Below, one piece after another: positions 1-13,860 of a stretch of DNA of 64,000 nt. The stretch is from Tanytarsus gracilentus. Taxonomy: Eukaryota > Arthropoda > Insecta > Diptera > Chironomidae. The stretch's first letter is position 1. Every line of letters starts with the position of its first letter. A program made the position numbers and the translations under genes. Under the pieces are notes generated by a model that saw only the letters and a program-made list of their open reading frames with translations, was not told the origin of the DNA and searched no databases. Where the stretch lies: assembly GCA_038502055.1 (NCBI GenBank), contig JAXRKN010000045.1, forward strand, positions 8,111,501 to 8,175,500. The letters are read 5' to 3'.

Positions 1-2798
1 CAATGATTTATGTGAATGTTTGCATGGAAGGAGAAAGAAGAAAAGAAAAATAGGAAATTAGAATTGAAACTTACTTTTTTTATTATGAAAAACACATTTT
101 GACAATGAAGATCATGGCTGAGGATTTATGCAATAGTCTCGAGAGCTATAAGTGCAGTGTCATCATAGATTTATATTCTCATTCAATGCAGATTTCATAT
201 CTTATATAAATTATCGCACAAAAAAAGTGGATAGCAGAATAAGAAAATCATTGGAGTAAAAAAGGAAGAATAAAAAACTTTTATTTATGGCTGAATGAAT
301 TTTAATATGATACGGAAATATATGAGTTGAGAAGAAGAGCAGCAAAAATAAAAAGATAGAGAAAAACACAAAGAAAAGTTCAAAATTGAAACTTTTGATC
401 CATCACTTTTTTTTCTCTCACTCATATTGTAAAGCATCATCATCATCATCCGCTTATTGAAGCGAAGATATTAAAAACAATATTCATCTTGATATTGAAA
501 TTTCTCGTCTTTCATCTCAAAGCGAGAGTTGAAAGTGCATTTTATTGCTTCGAGGCACAACCCTACAATTCCAACCCCTCTTTTCTGTTTTCATATCATG
601 TTGCAACCTACCTTTTGCAATCAGTTTTCTTTTATAACATACGAGATAGAAAAACATCAAATATAAATGTGAGGTTACAAAAGATATTCATACATGAAAC
701 TTTTTCTAATAAAAATTTCCAGGATAAACTTTTTCATTCAGTTAAAATGCAATCAAAATTTTTTTAAAAAAATAACTTAAATTCTTTTAAAGCCGATTTG
801 TATTTCTTAAATAATTTCTTTCCCAATTTATAAAATCAAAATGCCACAATTTAAATTCTGCTAAAACGTAAGAAAATTTTTTAATCTCCTATTTTTCATC
901 ATGTTTTTGTCGCTAAAAGTAGCATTGAGCTAAAAAAAAATCAACAACCTGTGAAGCACACAAACACACACGTGAACTTGCCTCCAAGCCATGTTCTAAA
1001 TTACTCCACATGAAACGACACACGGTATCAGACCGAGTTTCTTTATACTTTTTCTTTTCATACGAAAGCTTATTTGATGATGTAAAGGATATTGACACAA
1101 ATAAACCTTAATCATGGAATGAAAAGATATATGTTGAGAAGAAAATTGAAAGGAGCTTAAATTATGTTTTTCAAAATAAACAAACAACTAATTTTTTTTC
1201 GTGTGGAATTTTAACATAAAACAAATTAATTTTCTGTTCAATCTAAATCATAATGATTTGTAAACAAATTTTTGGTAAATAATAATTTTTAGATTAGTGG
1301 CAAGATTAATTTACTGAAGTCGTTTGATGTGGTGCTTGTGAAGACTTTGAAAATATGCCAAATTATTGAGAGAAAAGTTCTTCATCACGACACAATTACA
1401 ATGTGGTTAGGAATTGAAAAACAAGATTGTAAAAAGCAAGGGAAGGGGTTGTCAAGGTATCGAGATGATAAAAACGTGTTTATTTTATAAACTTTGAGGT
1501 TTTTAAACTTTTTTATTAAATTATCAAATTATTTGTGCTTTGATGATAGTAAATTATTAAAGGGGCGGGAAACTTTTTTCGAGAAATTATGAAACATTTA
1601 AATGTTTTCGTTTAAAATTTATGACTTTAAATTATATATTTAAAATACTCTTTCTTCATGAGTTTCTCACCCTCTGAATGCTTTTAACTCCTTTTATGAA
1701 GTCATAGAAAATATAATTTACTCTCATGTTACAGTTTAATAAATATTTACTATGAGTCAACTTTATAAAAAGAAAACTCTGAGTTCATCAGGTCTAGACA
1801 TCATCATTACATCATCATTTTTCACCTATGCAACTCCCACACAATGCTCAATCAAAGACTTTTATTCAATTTATGTGTTGTGATATAAAATCAATTTTTA
1901 TATGCTTTCAAAATTTATTCAATTGTGTGCTTCAAACGAGTTTTCTACAAAAAAGCCCTCAATGCATGTAAATATGGTGATGAGTGAAACATTTTGAGCA
2001 AAAGGGTTAAAGATAAGGCAACATGAGATGGATCAAGTTAGGTGAGGTAGAGATTTATGCTAAAAAGCATATTTTTTTGGGTTGAAAGCACAACAGTTGC
2101 GGTTTGTACACGCAATCAAAACAACGGCAATACCCGTAAAAAAGGTTTAAAGGCAACAACATTCTCCGCGACGACTCACTTTACATGAGCACAAAATTCT
2201 TAGGGACGAGTCCGTAGTTGATGCGAGAGAAAGGGATTAAAATCTCTAACCAACATAAATTTCTGTTGTTTTCAATAAATATTTGTATAGATGAAAATGA
2301 GAATGTTGATGGTTTTTGAAATAAGATGCTATGGAAATATTTTGAGCGACATTTGAGCGTGTAATTTTGCCTCGAAACGATTAAAATTTTAAGTGGGAGA
2401 ATGAAAGCGGATGCTTTTGTTTTTCTTCGAAGGAAGAAGAAAATTATGCGGCAAAACACGTGTTTGATGACACTCTGATGAAGTTGTTCAAATTTACATT
2501 TTTGCGTAAAAGGGTTCGCCTCAAAATTTGGCAATTGGCATACCATAAAATTTTTAGCTATTTATAGAAATTTGTTATTCAAAAATTAAAATTTAAAAAT
2601 TCCAAAATGTAACTTAAAGTTCTGTGAGCTTGTCAACATTAATCAAATCTCTTTAATTCAAAAGCCAGCATTAAAGTTCATCCTCACGGCTTTAACATTA
2701 AACCTCAGCCATGTACTTCGGTTCTAAACGATTGATGAATAAACTCGCGCAAAAAAACCATTGCGAAAAAAAAATAATCAAGGTTGATTTATACTCAC
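1..2798 (-). other. Intron of the dynein heavy chain gene (continues left)
   Basis: Begins at the GTGAGT donor after the exon ending at 2799. I found no further tail exon on the minus strand and no supported gene on the plus strand. It is A/T-rich with short simple repeats, for example CAT repeats near 435-450. The open frames here lack domain signatures and splice contexts. Confidence 0.5.
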
Positions 2799-5700
2799 GA
2801 TAAAGTACTCCTGAAGAGTCGATAAATATTCAGCATTTTCCTGTGCCAAGTCACGTTCCATCTGAAGTTTCGATATCAATGAGGGCCAATTATCGAGCAC
2901 TTTGGAATTTTCACTTTTCAATTTATCTATGAATAAATAACGGAGGGAAATTTATTTTACTTTTTTCTCTCTCTCTCAAAAAGTATAGAAGCAAAAAAAA
3001 TTGTGTTTTAGTAAGATGAAAATAAAAAAATATATTTTTCAAATCCAGCACAAAAGAAAATTCTGTATGGGAGAGTGAGAAAAAACGGAACACAAATCGA
3101 GGGAAAATCACATCGTTAATGTTGCGTTAAATTGATATTTGGGGCTTGCTCTCAGATGCTGAGGAGACAGAAAAAGAATGAAAAAAAAATCTTCTCTCAA
3201 GCTTGATTTTATTCAAATATTGCCAATTTGAAATGCTTGAATAAGACTTTCGCATCTACCTCTTTCGGCTATTATCGCAAATTGCTGTATCATAACTTTT
3301 ATTTAAATTTAATTCTTTAAAATATTTTTTTCAAAAAAATCATAAATTATTCACAAGACATTGATCGGAATATTAAAAATCTCTTGAAATGTCCCTTGAG
3401 CACATCGAATATCCATAAACAGAAAAAAAAAATCTAACTCACCAAAAATCATATTTGCAAACGGAGACTTCAGCTGTTCCATCAAATGATTGAATTCCCT
3501 CTCACGTTCCAGCCATAACTCATACTCTGATATCGGTGTCGGATTATTTGGTTCCTAGACAAATATTTCTATAAAATTCATCGACAAATTTTCTAACTCT
3601 CTTCATCATCGCCATCACTGTCTTCATTTTACTTCAATAAATAATTTTATTCTTTGTGCTTTAAAAATATGAGAAAGTTTAGTTTTAAAAGCTTTTCAGC
3701 GATTGCCTAGAAAATCCATCAACATGCTATTTAATTATGCAGGAGATTAATTCTCATCCCTACAGTCCTCAACGTAGAAAAATTTATTTTAATAATTCCA
3801 ATTAATTCATCTAAAGAGCTTTTCAACACATTTCGCAATAACAGGATACTCGCAGTGAATTATTATTCATATATAAATAATTAATATGATTAACATCATC
3901 ACTTCATGCAGACACAGAAGATGATACATGACATAATTATTTTGTTATTGTTTTCCTGTCTATCAGACATAAACACATGTGTTACATTTTTCTTGTGCTT
4001 AATCGCCTAATAAGGGTGATGCAAGAAATTTATTCGACTCGCTGAATTGGAAAATTAATAAAAATTTAAATTTTTCAATAAAGAAAATTATTCGCTCAAA
4101 TTTTTAATGCCACTCTAATAATTATTTTAGCACCCCCTTGATAATGAACAATGAGACGAGAGATGAAGGTAAATCACAACCCTAATCATTCTTATACCTT
4201 CTCGCAAGCCTCTCGAAAGATCTTCGAAACATATTTATACCATCCATCGACAACCTCTTCCAGTTGACTCGTCTCGACTCCTTCCAAACTCATTTTGGTC
4301 GGATCGACTTTTATCTTCACTTTGTCTTCATCATCTATTACATGCGCTTGGCCCGAGGCATTGAATTCAGTCGGTAAATTGAACGAACATACAGTATGAT
4401 CTATGGTCCTGTGTTGTGGAAAAGAGAGAGAAAAGTATATCAGGTATTGAATAAAGAAGAAAGAGAGAGGGGTTGAAATTGTAAATTGCTTTTTTCCACT
4501 CAACCCATTCGCAATATTTTTCCTGGCTCTCTCTTTGTGTTGTCGTCGTGATGGCGCGCGAGAAAAAAAATAACTGATAAGTTAGCCTTGAGGAATTGAG
4601 AGGATATACTTCGTGGTATTTTAAAATGAACCGCAAAATGTTTTCTTCTTATTGGTAATTTCATATTGTAAAAGTGCAAGGGTGAAATACTCTGGTTAAT
4701 TATTTTTTTGATTGATAAAAATTAAAGATTCGTTTTTTAAAAAATCTTTAATTTATTTTTCACCCTTGGCAGTGTTGTACTCAGGTCTTCAAAACCGCAA
4801 TAGAAAACTTTATGAAATTGCAATGAAATTAAAATTTTATGCAGTCGAGAGGAAAAATAATTATGATGAATGAGCTGCTGATGTAAGAAAAATTTTTGTT
4901 TTATTTTCTATCTTCTGTATAGAAAAACCCCAAAAACCACACATACATAATGCCAAGAGCTCTCTTTCTCAACCATCGCTCCATCATACTTGTTTAGTTT
5001 CTCGCTTCTATTACTCAGTGTTGTTATTTTGATATTATAATAATTTGCAAACATTGTAGCTTGTACGCTTGGAATGTAATAAAAACCGCAACATTCACGA
5101 TTCAAGTGAAAATGAATGCCATCTCATGAGAATTTTGCGGGATGGAATTTTCGTATAATTTGTGAATGTGAAAAAAATTTAATTTGCTACTCTTAAAAAC
5201 TTTTTTCTTCCATCTCAAAATTCAACAAAGAAATTTAAATTTTTTTCCTCATGCAAGCAATAAAGACGAAAGCAGTTGAACGTACATACATGAATGAATC
5301 TTGGTATCATAATAAGAGATTTAATGTATGCAATTTACATTCATTTTCAGAAAGCTCAATCTCCTTTCTTCCATCGCGCTTTCTACTTGAGTGACTCATA
5401 ATGTTATGTGTGTGTGTGGTGCACATAACAACATACACAGCAACTGCTGCAGCTTGCAAATGTGCTCAGCATTTGTGTAATTGCGAAATAAATCATGATG
5501 AAGAGGAGAAGATGAAAAAAGTAGATGCATGGGACCGAATATAAAAACTAAATAACGTTTGCAAGTATAATTCTTCTTCTTCTTCTCCCAAATTAAAAGA
5601 GAATAATATTTTTAAGAAAATGCACTTTTTTTATTCAGCATGACATTTGTGAAAATATGACGGAAAATCTTAATAAATTATGACACTTTCGGCAAAAAAA

Positions 5701-8700
5701 ATAGAAAACTAGTTCAACTTTTCTCATTATCATAAAAATTATTTAAATCTTTTTGCTAATTAGATTAAAATTCTTATTAAAGATTTCATAAATTTTTTTC
5801 TTCCCGTCGTAAAAATTAAGTTTAATGAGAAATTCATCAAACGTTTTCCTCTTTTTTTAATTTCCCAACTGGGAAGAAAAATAATTCGATTCCATTTGGT
5901 TTTTAAGGATGCCAAAATGAAGCAACAACAGGGAGGGGATGAGATAAAAGATTTTTCAAATAAACGATTTTAATGATATGAAATCAAGTGCTCTACATGC
6001 ATAAGCGATTTTTAGAGCAGACATTCTTGCCAAATGCCATGATTTCTCCTTTTTCTCTATCTTTTTCTCTTCATCATCATGTACAATCACTCCCTCAGCA
6101 CTCTCCATACGAGAGCACAGGATTTTCTTTTGCTGGATGAAATTTGCATGAAATTAATTTTTGTTTCGAGAGAAAATCCCTTTGTGCCATACTTTTTTGA
6201 GGTTATGATATTGCATTTTTGCTTTCCTTGTCGAATTTCAATTACAAGCTGACGATTGCCATAAAATCGAAATCAATTCAAGATATTACAAAAAATTCCC
6301 CAAATTCGTTTACAAGGAAAATTCTCCTTAATTCATAAAGGATTAAAATCAAAAGGAAATTTTGTAAATTTAAAAATTAGTGGATGAGTTTGAGATATTT
6401 TTGGTATCAATATGATTGCAAATAAAACAGAGGAACAAGGGGAAGAAACTCCACTTAAATTTATGTTTTTTGTGGATAAAATTATTAACAAGTGCATGAA
6501 AGAAAACGATAGGAAATAAATTTATGTACAGATATTAAAATATTTTTCCCCTTAAATAATTTGAAATGTGTGACATGTTGCAATGTTATAAACTAATCCC
6601 TTCATCTCAATAATTCGAGAGAACATAAAATGAAATGCACATAAAAGCTTGCACATTAAGTATCTTCCAATTCCAACTTCCTTCACTCTTAGATTTTTTT
6701 CTCCGCTCACTTGTAAAAAAATGTGAAATGAAAAAGCACATTAAAGGATAATCTCGTTCATTCGAGAGGGAGCGAGAGGAAAAATAAGTGGATGAAAATG
6801 GAGAGAAAAAAGCGAATTCGAATCTTTATATGGGATTCGATCTTTCTCTTTTCAATTCTTACCATTCGATTGTATGTTGAAATTTATCAAGATTATTCTG
6901 TAATATTTCTATTGTCGAAGGCTTCTTTACCGGAACATTTTCGCTCAATGCTTGCTCTTTTTCCGCTTCTTGCTCGGCTTTCGCATATAATTGATTCCAT
7001 TTGTCATCGTGACTCGGAGGTGTCGGTTCTGTGTGTATTAGAAAGGTATTTAAAAAAATGAGAGGTGGAAGAAGAAGAAGAAGCAATAAATGGATAAAAT
7101 TAACCAATTAATTAAACCTCAATAGAGAAAGAGAAAGAGATAAAGGCGAGCCTAGATGAGATTGGTAATTACTCTTCTTTTCACTTCGAAGGAGGTTATT
7201 CTAGGGGATTTTACTCTGGTTTAAAAAACTTTTATATTTTAGAAATTACTGAAGTAAATTTCAAAAAATGATTAAAAATAATTTTAAAATCCAGAGTAAA
7301 ACTCCCCTCGATTTTTTTTTCATCAGCAAAATTGAAGCGAAGATTGAAGGTTATCATCATCATCGAACGGCATATCCTATCTCAACTGCTTTAATTGACA
7401 TTTACCTTCATAAGGCGTATTTCCTGTTTTCAATGACTCGATTGATGTTGCAACAGTTGAGAGACGACTCGTACCTGATAGATGTGAATCGACATCGCCT
7501 ATATTAATGGCTGCACTTTTAGCTTCAATGGCTTTCATGCGATAATCGGAGGGACGAGAGAAGTCAATTAGACCAATTTTCTGTTCGGTTTCATCGATCT
7601 CAATTGCACTCTCGATGGCGTTCTTTTCATTAATGATTGGCACACGCATCTGAAGGTTAAAAGCCGGCCTCAAAACACTCTCGGAGACGGTGAGTAATTT
7701 GTGAATAAATGATCCACGCATTGTACCCATCACGAAATAATCGAGCATGTCTGTCATTGCCTCTTCAAATGTTTCCATTGAAGCTGATAAAAAAAAATTT
7801 GTTCATTTTATTAACTCCGAGAAAGTTTCACATGAATAAATTCACTCACGTATAGGCAGAGCCGATTTACGAATAAAATATACAAAGTAGCTTTTGTGAT
7901 CCACTTCTTCGAGCTCTTTCATGTTAAATACCGCATGCAAAATTGGTGTCTTCTCGAATGACTGCTCAATTTTCTATAAAAAAGAGAGAATTTACTCGTA
8001 AAATTTGATTTTTATTGACTTTCATGAGCACTTACTCGAACCTCGATGAAGCTGTATTCCTGCTCTTTTGGCGGTTCAGGGGTTTCACCTTCTTGCTCAT
8101 CATCTTCAATTTTTATGAAGCGAAAATTTTTCGTGATGCGTATTTTAGCGCGAAGGATAGGCGAAAAGAAAATGTACAATAGAAGAAAAATTGGTAATGA
8201 AAATTAGCTAATGATGATAAAACTAATTAAATTATTTCTTCTCACCCTCGACAGCCGTGCGCCTTCTTCGTGACTTTCTTCCTTTCCTTTCGGGTGCTAA
8301 AGATGTAAAAGAAGGGATTAAAATCACTACATCCATCGTCGGGAGATTAAAGTAATAAAGAATTAATTTTAGTTTTCTTTTTCGTTGAACATAAGTTAAA
8401 AAATAATTAAAGTCAAAACTTTACAAAAACAATTTAAAATTCAAAATTAAATCAAGTCTTAAGAATTTTAGTCAAAGCCGTAAGATTCCCTTGGACCGAT
8501 GTGAATAAATATTAAAATCCTTCAAAGGTAAGTTTGAGAACAAAATTTACATTTTTAATTATTTTTCCGAAAAATAAGCGATGAAAGAAGAAAAAAACTT
8601 TTCCTCTTCTCATTTCCATGTAAATTAGGACGTTTTTTGTAGTCAGTTTCAAATATAATCCCATGATGCTCGAAGGTATGAAATGAAAATTATGTGAAAG

Positions 8701-11223
8701 TAGGAAAATTTTCGCTAACGCTTAAAATTAAACGTTATAGATTTAAGGGAATAATCTCTTTTTCGTAATAAGAAGAAATAAAAAACTTCATCTTAAGGTA
8801 AGAGGGAGAGAGAAAATAAGCCTCGAAGTAATAAAGATTAGAAAATAAAGCCACGTGCGGCTAGAATGTCCCTCATTCAAATATAAATGAAATTTTATAG
8901 ACGCCTCGAGAGGGGAGATTCGGAGAAAGATTTTGCATGAAATTGATTGAAATTTATTCCTGTGGATGAGATTTAATTTTGCAAATTCTCTCTGCTCATA
9001 GCAGGAAAATTTTCTCTTTTTGATGATCATCAAAAACATTCGTTGAATTTACAATTTAATATGAACCTCCCTGCATAAAGTCATTGATTGTCAACTCACG
9101 AATATTACAAGACATAAAACAGTTCATTAACTGCCAGCATGAGATTACTTGCGTTTCCACCATGCTGCTATTTTTATTTAATAGGAAGGAAGTGAACCAC
9201 AAAATTTTCATTGCCAGAGGCGGCATTCAAGATTTATACGTGAATAATTCTACAACTTTACGAAAAATATTTCTTTGATAGCAAAAATTTTATAATGAGG
9301 AAAATAATTTTTTTTAATTGGAATTTCTTCCTGTTTATTGTTAAACTCAATGAAATTTGAAAATCTCGCATTTAAATTTTTAATGCACATCAATATTCAA
9401 GACACGTCCAGATTGCAAATCGAAAATAAATAAATTTTTCAAGAAACTCGTTTGAATAGAAATTTGCCCATTGGATATTTGTCATACATCCTCTGAAGGA
9501 TAAAAATCACAATGTTGCTTGAATTTCCATACATGCAAGAAAAACATATTGTTGATTTTTCATCCATGAAGGGAGAAAGAAAAATTTCCCTTACAAGTCA
9601 CATAATCGATTGATGAAAAAGAAAAATCTGGACATGAAGAAAAACCCTCGAGGGAGGAAATCGAACGAAAGATCGAAAAAGAAAGGTTGCAATGTGAGAA
9701 GAGAAAAATTTATGTAAATAATGTCTATTTTTTCTGAAGAGATGACCTAAAGAGAGAAGATTTCGTCTGAATTTAAATCTCATGCAAGAAAATTCTTGCT
9801 CGTCACCCAGTAAAACCGAATTTAATGGCCAAGTTCGACCTTATTTTTTTGCAGGCCTCTCACAAACAGCCTTTCATTTATCCTCATCATAAATTCAAAT
9901 GCCATAAATATTGCTTCGATTTTTCTTCTCGGGTATGTAACCATTTACACTGAAAGTTTTTTTGAAGCCATGAAAAAAGGTACATTCAAAATTTTTTCTT
10001 ATTAAAAGTCAAACGAGCGTAACTTCGAGAACATCCTTACGAAAGTTTTCGCGTTATGCTTTTTGCACCCTTTCAAAGTCGTTAACTTGATCGTTACGGA
10101 TAACAATTAGAAATAGTTTTGTGTATCTTTTTGACCTTTTATCTCTCAAACCTCGATTAAAAGCAATGAACTGGAAAAAGCTACTAAAATTTTACCTAAA
10201 CCTTTTAAGGAAATTAAAACTATCACCTCTGAATTCATTTTTTAACCTTCGTAAATTCGCAACAATTTCTATTCTCTCATGCATAACAATCATTGCGGAA
10301 AATAACAAAACAGAAAACTCACCCGAACGTGTCGTTTCGTGATTTCCTTCATCCTCAATGTCTCGATCTGGTCGAACTTCACCGCCTTCCTCACGACTGC
10401 TCCTGCCACCTTTTTTTCCTATTCAAGCAGGAAATATATTTATGAATTAATAAAAATTTGTTTGCAAAGGACGAAAAGGTGTCGACTAATGTGAAAGTAA
10501 AATGTTGTAATTTAATGCTTTAATGAAACGCGTTATCTCTCGTGTAAGTGACAATAAAATATTTTTGCTTAAAGCACTTCGAAGGTCGTGGAAAATAAAT
10601 TTACTATGAGATCGTTATAACGGAGAGAAGAATAAGTTGAGGGTGGAAAATTAGACATATTTAATAATGGAACCTTTTGGAAATTATAAAGCACCCTCTG
10701 AATTGAGGAAAAAGGTTCTCAAAGTTCCAAAATTGAATTAATTTTAAGGTATATCTCGTAAAAGTGACAAAATATCTCTTTTCAATCCCTCCCTCTATCA
10801 TATGATCAACCTAATATTTTATTGCCGACACTTTAAGATACTTTTATATCATCAACTTTACCTTTTCCCCTTCTGCCTTTCCTGTCTCTCGTGACTTCGA
10901 TTGTGATGGGCTGTGGTGGTGTCATAATCCGAGGAACTGTGAATGCAAAAGAAACAGATTTTGTGAGTGTGAAATTTGCTGACATATCTCTTACCTTTTT
11001 CAATCGTGAGAACTTCCCGCTCCACAAGTTTATCGTAGAATGTCCGATAGACGTAAAGAATGCATTTTTCCATATCACGAATATCCAAAATCGGCTCGTC
11101 GAGATAGGTGAGAAATTCTTCATAATAATCTTTGAAAAGAACCTCAATTGTCTCTGGATGATCTTGAACGCCGAGAGTCTTTAAAATTCGATCACGTAGC
11201 CACGCAACGCGGTAGTCAGACAT
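2799..11223 (-). CDS. Axonemal dynein heavy chain, N-terminal tail (DNAH10-type likely); 3' part lies outside the window
   Basis: Motor subunit of an axonemal dynein; the visible part is the N-terminal tail that binds other chains. Exons, 5' to 3': 11223-10995, 10936-10862, 10418-10323, 8296-8246, 8103-8036, 7973-7850, 7783-7406, 7028-6863, 4408-4198, 3554-3443, 2926-2799. Each junction has GT donor and AG acceptor and keeps phase, giving about 546 codons. The start MSDYRVAWLRDRIL at 11223 is the first ATG of its exon. Exons 6-7 (FVYFIRKSALPI, then MLDYFVMGTMRGSF) and 9-11 (WYKYVSKIFREA, EYELWLEREREF, ENAEYLSTLQEYF) resemble dynein heavy-chain tails, best DNAH10 from memory. Exons 2-5 encode a charged linker, first basic (RKGRKSRRRR) then acidic. 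The acceptor of exon 5 (8103) is the least certain; 8092 is also in frame. The last donor (2798-2797) opens an intron leaving the window. Sure of family, moderately of subtype. Confidence 0.85.
4676..4772. repeat. Small imperfect inverted repeat in a dynein intron
   Basis: The outer arms are a GCAAGGGTGAAA-like segment near 4677 and its complement TTTCACCCTTGGC near 4759. The inner arms are AAATTAAAGATT near 4721 and AATCTTTAATTT near 4743. The left arm has about 25 extra bases between its two blocks. It could be a small MITE remnant or a chance A/T-rich hairpin; no target duplication was resolved. Confidence 0.45.
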
Positions 11224-13127
11224 GCCGGCTTTTTTATTCAATTTCCTTCTTTTTTAATTTCACGCTTTTTTCACACTACCGTAATCAAATTCAGCGCTCA
11301 ATCGCTGATAATATTTTCAATTAAATTAATAATTCACAAAAATATCAGTGCTCGCTTTTGTGAGGTGCCAATTTATTTATTTTTCACTTTTAATTGTTTT
11401 TTTGTGTGTTTGCCACAAAAACACTTTCCACACAAAAAACTGAAAATTAAATTCAATAACGTCGTCAACATAAATTCAATGGTTGTTTAGATTTTGTTTT
11501 TCTCAATGTCAATGTTGGTAAACAAATTTTAATGAGGTTGTCATGGAGATGGATGTGTTGAATGATTTCTCAAAATTCTAAAAAAAATATTCTCAAAATT
11601 CTTTAAAAAAAAATTTGAGAAAATTTAATGCTCATTTTATTCATAGTCATGCAAATTCAAAGGTAATGCACCTGTTGCATGCTAGGATTTTTTTTATAAG
11701 AAGATAAAAGTTTTAATCCGATGTTGAAATAAAATCACAAGCCTTCATTACCTGCTTTCTGTGTTTTTATCATGAACTAAGCATGCAAATTTTTACACGT
11801 TTCATAAATGATAATGACGTACTTGCATGGAGGAAATTGTCTGCTTCTAGATATGACTCGCACTTTTCGAGTTAATGTTGCTTTACTAATTGTTCGTAAG
11901 TTTATGAACAGGATGTTTTTATTTTATTCAAGGGGAGTGCAACTCTGGTGTGATAAAATGTTTCACTCTTCATGATAAAGTCAGAAAATTATGAATTTGA
12001 GTGCCACATTTGTTTATGCAAGACATTACACATCCCATTCAACTAGAACACTTGATGAAAAGTTTTTTGGAGAGTACAAAAGTAAAAAGTTTTATTTGAT
12101 AAGAAATACGAAAATTTCGTAATAACATTACCTTTACATGCATGAGGTGGAAACGATGAAATTTCATTTATGCAAAAGGAAAACTTTTCAACTTCCTTGA
12201 TAGCTTGAACAACAACTTTACAAACACTAATTAAATGTTTTTCGTACCTCTCACAACTGCATCTATTACTTTCCTCACCGTATATATTTAGCGTGTACAC
12301 GAAGCGAGTGTTATTGCTGCTTTAATGAAACATATTTTCCACTTCATGTAGCTGAAAACTATCTACGATGTAAAATCTTCCTTCAAAGTTTGTCTTGTAC
12401 GCAAGTTATCATGCGAAATTTTTCGAAAAACACTTCACAGCTCTTCTGAAACAGCAAAAAAAAATACCGAACAAGTTTTTGCAGTATAATTAAATTTATT
12501 CAGAAAAATGTTCCTGTTGCTCGCTCAAATTATTTATATAAATATTTGTTCTAGCACAACCTTCATTAGAAGCAGTTGTCAGTTACTGAACAATTTTCTA
12601 ATAATGTTTTTATCGAAAGTTCCCAAGTGTGGTGTTGCTATGAAAATAGTTGATTAACATTTTAATAGAATTAAAGACAAAAAATTAAATGAAACAGCAT
12701 CACACAGTTTTTATCATCAACATCCCATAAATTATCTGCAAAAGACTAAAATTATCCTGGCCCAAATTTATGAAGTGAACGAAACAGTTTCTTATTGCAT
12801 AATGGCAGTTTATATATTTTTTGTTTGCTCTTGAACGCTCTTTTTTGCATACAATAAAATTTTACTACATTAAACAACAAGAAGAAAATTTAAATGCTCA
12901 TTGTGCATAATGCGAGCAGTAGTTGCATCATAAATAAACCCTTTAGTTTCGCAGCTTTTGATTCCCATTCGGCTGGAAAATTAAAAGAATAAATTTTTAC
13001 ACATGAGAAAGTTAGTTTATAAACTTTAATAAAAAGAGCTACTGTGCATAGAAAAACAAGTGGGTGCCCGGTACGCAGTGTTCTCAGTTGCACTGTTCAC
13101 TTGCAAAAGGGATTCGCCTTTTCCGTG
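11224..13127. other. Dynein 5' flank and gene-poor A/T-rich sequence
   Basis: Upstream of the dynein start. I see no clear TATA box. A minus-strand open segment around 12,130-12,290 has several cysteines and ends at a donor-like AAAG|GTAATG, but no acceptor puts it in the phase (1) that the cysteine-rich gene needs, so it is not called as an exon. Confidence 0.3.
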
Positions 13128-13250
13128 AGAGCTCCGCTTTTTATTTTTTTTCTCTTGTAGGTCACATTTTGCGCGCAGACCACAAATATACGTTGTTACT
13201 TATTAAAAAATAAAAAAATTCAATCTAAAGTATAAAGAGAGCGGAGCTCT
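13128..13250. repeat. Inverted 11-bp GAGCTC-cored repeats flanking about 100 bp
   Basis: AGAGCTCCGCT at 13128-13138 is the exact reverse complement of AGCGGAGCTCT at 13240-13250. The second form occurs again at 14392-14402, beyond the tandem-repeat block. The pair may be the ends of a small element, or with the third copy may bracket the whole repeat-bearing segment. No target duplication was found. Confidence 0.45.
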
Positions 13251-13268
13251 TTTAAAAATTTGGGTTAA

Positions 13269-13655
13269 CCATGATGGACATTCCTCATCAAAAATCATCA
13301 ACGCCATTCGATTCCCGGTCCAATCGCGAGTTCAACGACATACATGAAGCCATAGTTCTGAAAAATGGACATTAGTGGCACTCCTGGCCGGCCATGATGG
13401 ACATTCCTCAAAAATCATCAATGCCAATCGAATCCTGAACCAATGACGAGTTCAACGACATACATGAAGCCATAGTTCTGAAAAATGGACATTAGTGGCA
13501 CTCCTGGCCGGTCATGATCGACATTCCTCAAAAATCGTCAATGTCAATCGATTTCTGATCCAATGACGAGTTCAACGACATACATGAAGTCATAGTTCTG
13601 AAAAATGGACATTAGTGGCACTCCTGGCCGGCCATGATTGACATTCCTCACAAAA
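13269..13655. repeat. Tandem repeat, 120-bp unit, three full copies plus a partial fourth
   Basis: Copies start at 13269, 13392, 13512 and 13632. Each begins with a CATGATGGACATTCCTCA-like segment and the full copies end with GTGGCACTCCTGGCCGG. Copy 1 is 3 bp longer (an extra CAT). The block is visibly more G/C-rich than its surroundings. The copies are close to identical, so expansion looks recent. Confidence 0.93.
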
Positions 13656-13708
13656 CGTCTACTGGATGTCACTTCCAGCACATGCCATTATTGACAAATT
13701 ATACTCTC

Positions 13709-13857
13709 TAAAAAATTTTGTGCTAAAAAAATTTAGTGCTAAAAAAATTTAGTGCTAAAAAAAATTTAGTGCTAAAAAAATTTTAGTGCTAAAAAAATTT
13801 AGTGCTAAAAAAATTTAGTGCTAAAAAAATTTAGTGCTAAAAAAATTTTAGTGCCTC
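13709..13857. repeat. Minisatellite, about 16-bp unit (AGTGCTAAAAAAATTT)
   Basis: About nine head-to-tail copies of TTTAGTGCTAAAAAAA, differing mainly in A-run and T-run length. It sits between the 120-bp and 35-bp repeat arrays. Confidence 0.9.
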
Positions 13858-13860
13858 AAC

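Noticed and set aside
6792..7061. Plus-strand open frame of 89 codons
   Set aside because: It is antisense to a dynein coding exon (7028-6863) and has no domain signature of its own.
10891..11184. Plus-strand open frame of 97 codons
   Set aside because: It is the antisense shadow of dynein exons 1 and 2, whose minus-strand frame is supported by splice phase and family resemblance.
12043..12300. Cysteine-containing minus-strand segment ending in a donor-like GGTAATG, considered as a further exon of the EB-like gene
   Set aside because: Available acceptors give the wrong phase for joining to the exon ending at 16422, and the cysteine spacing does not match the other modules.
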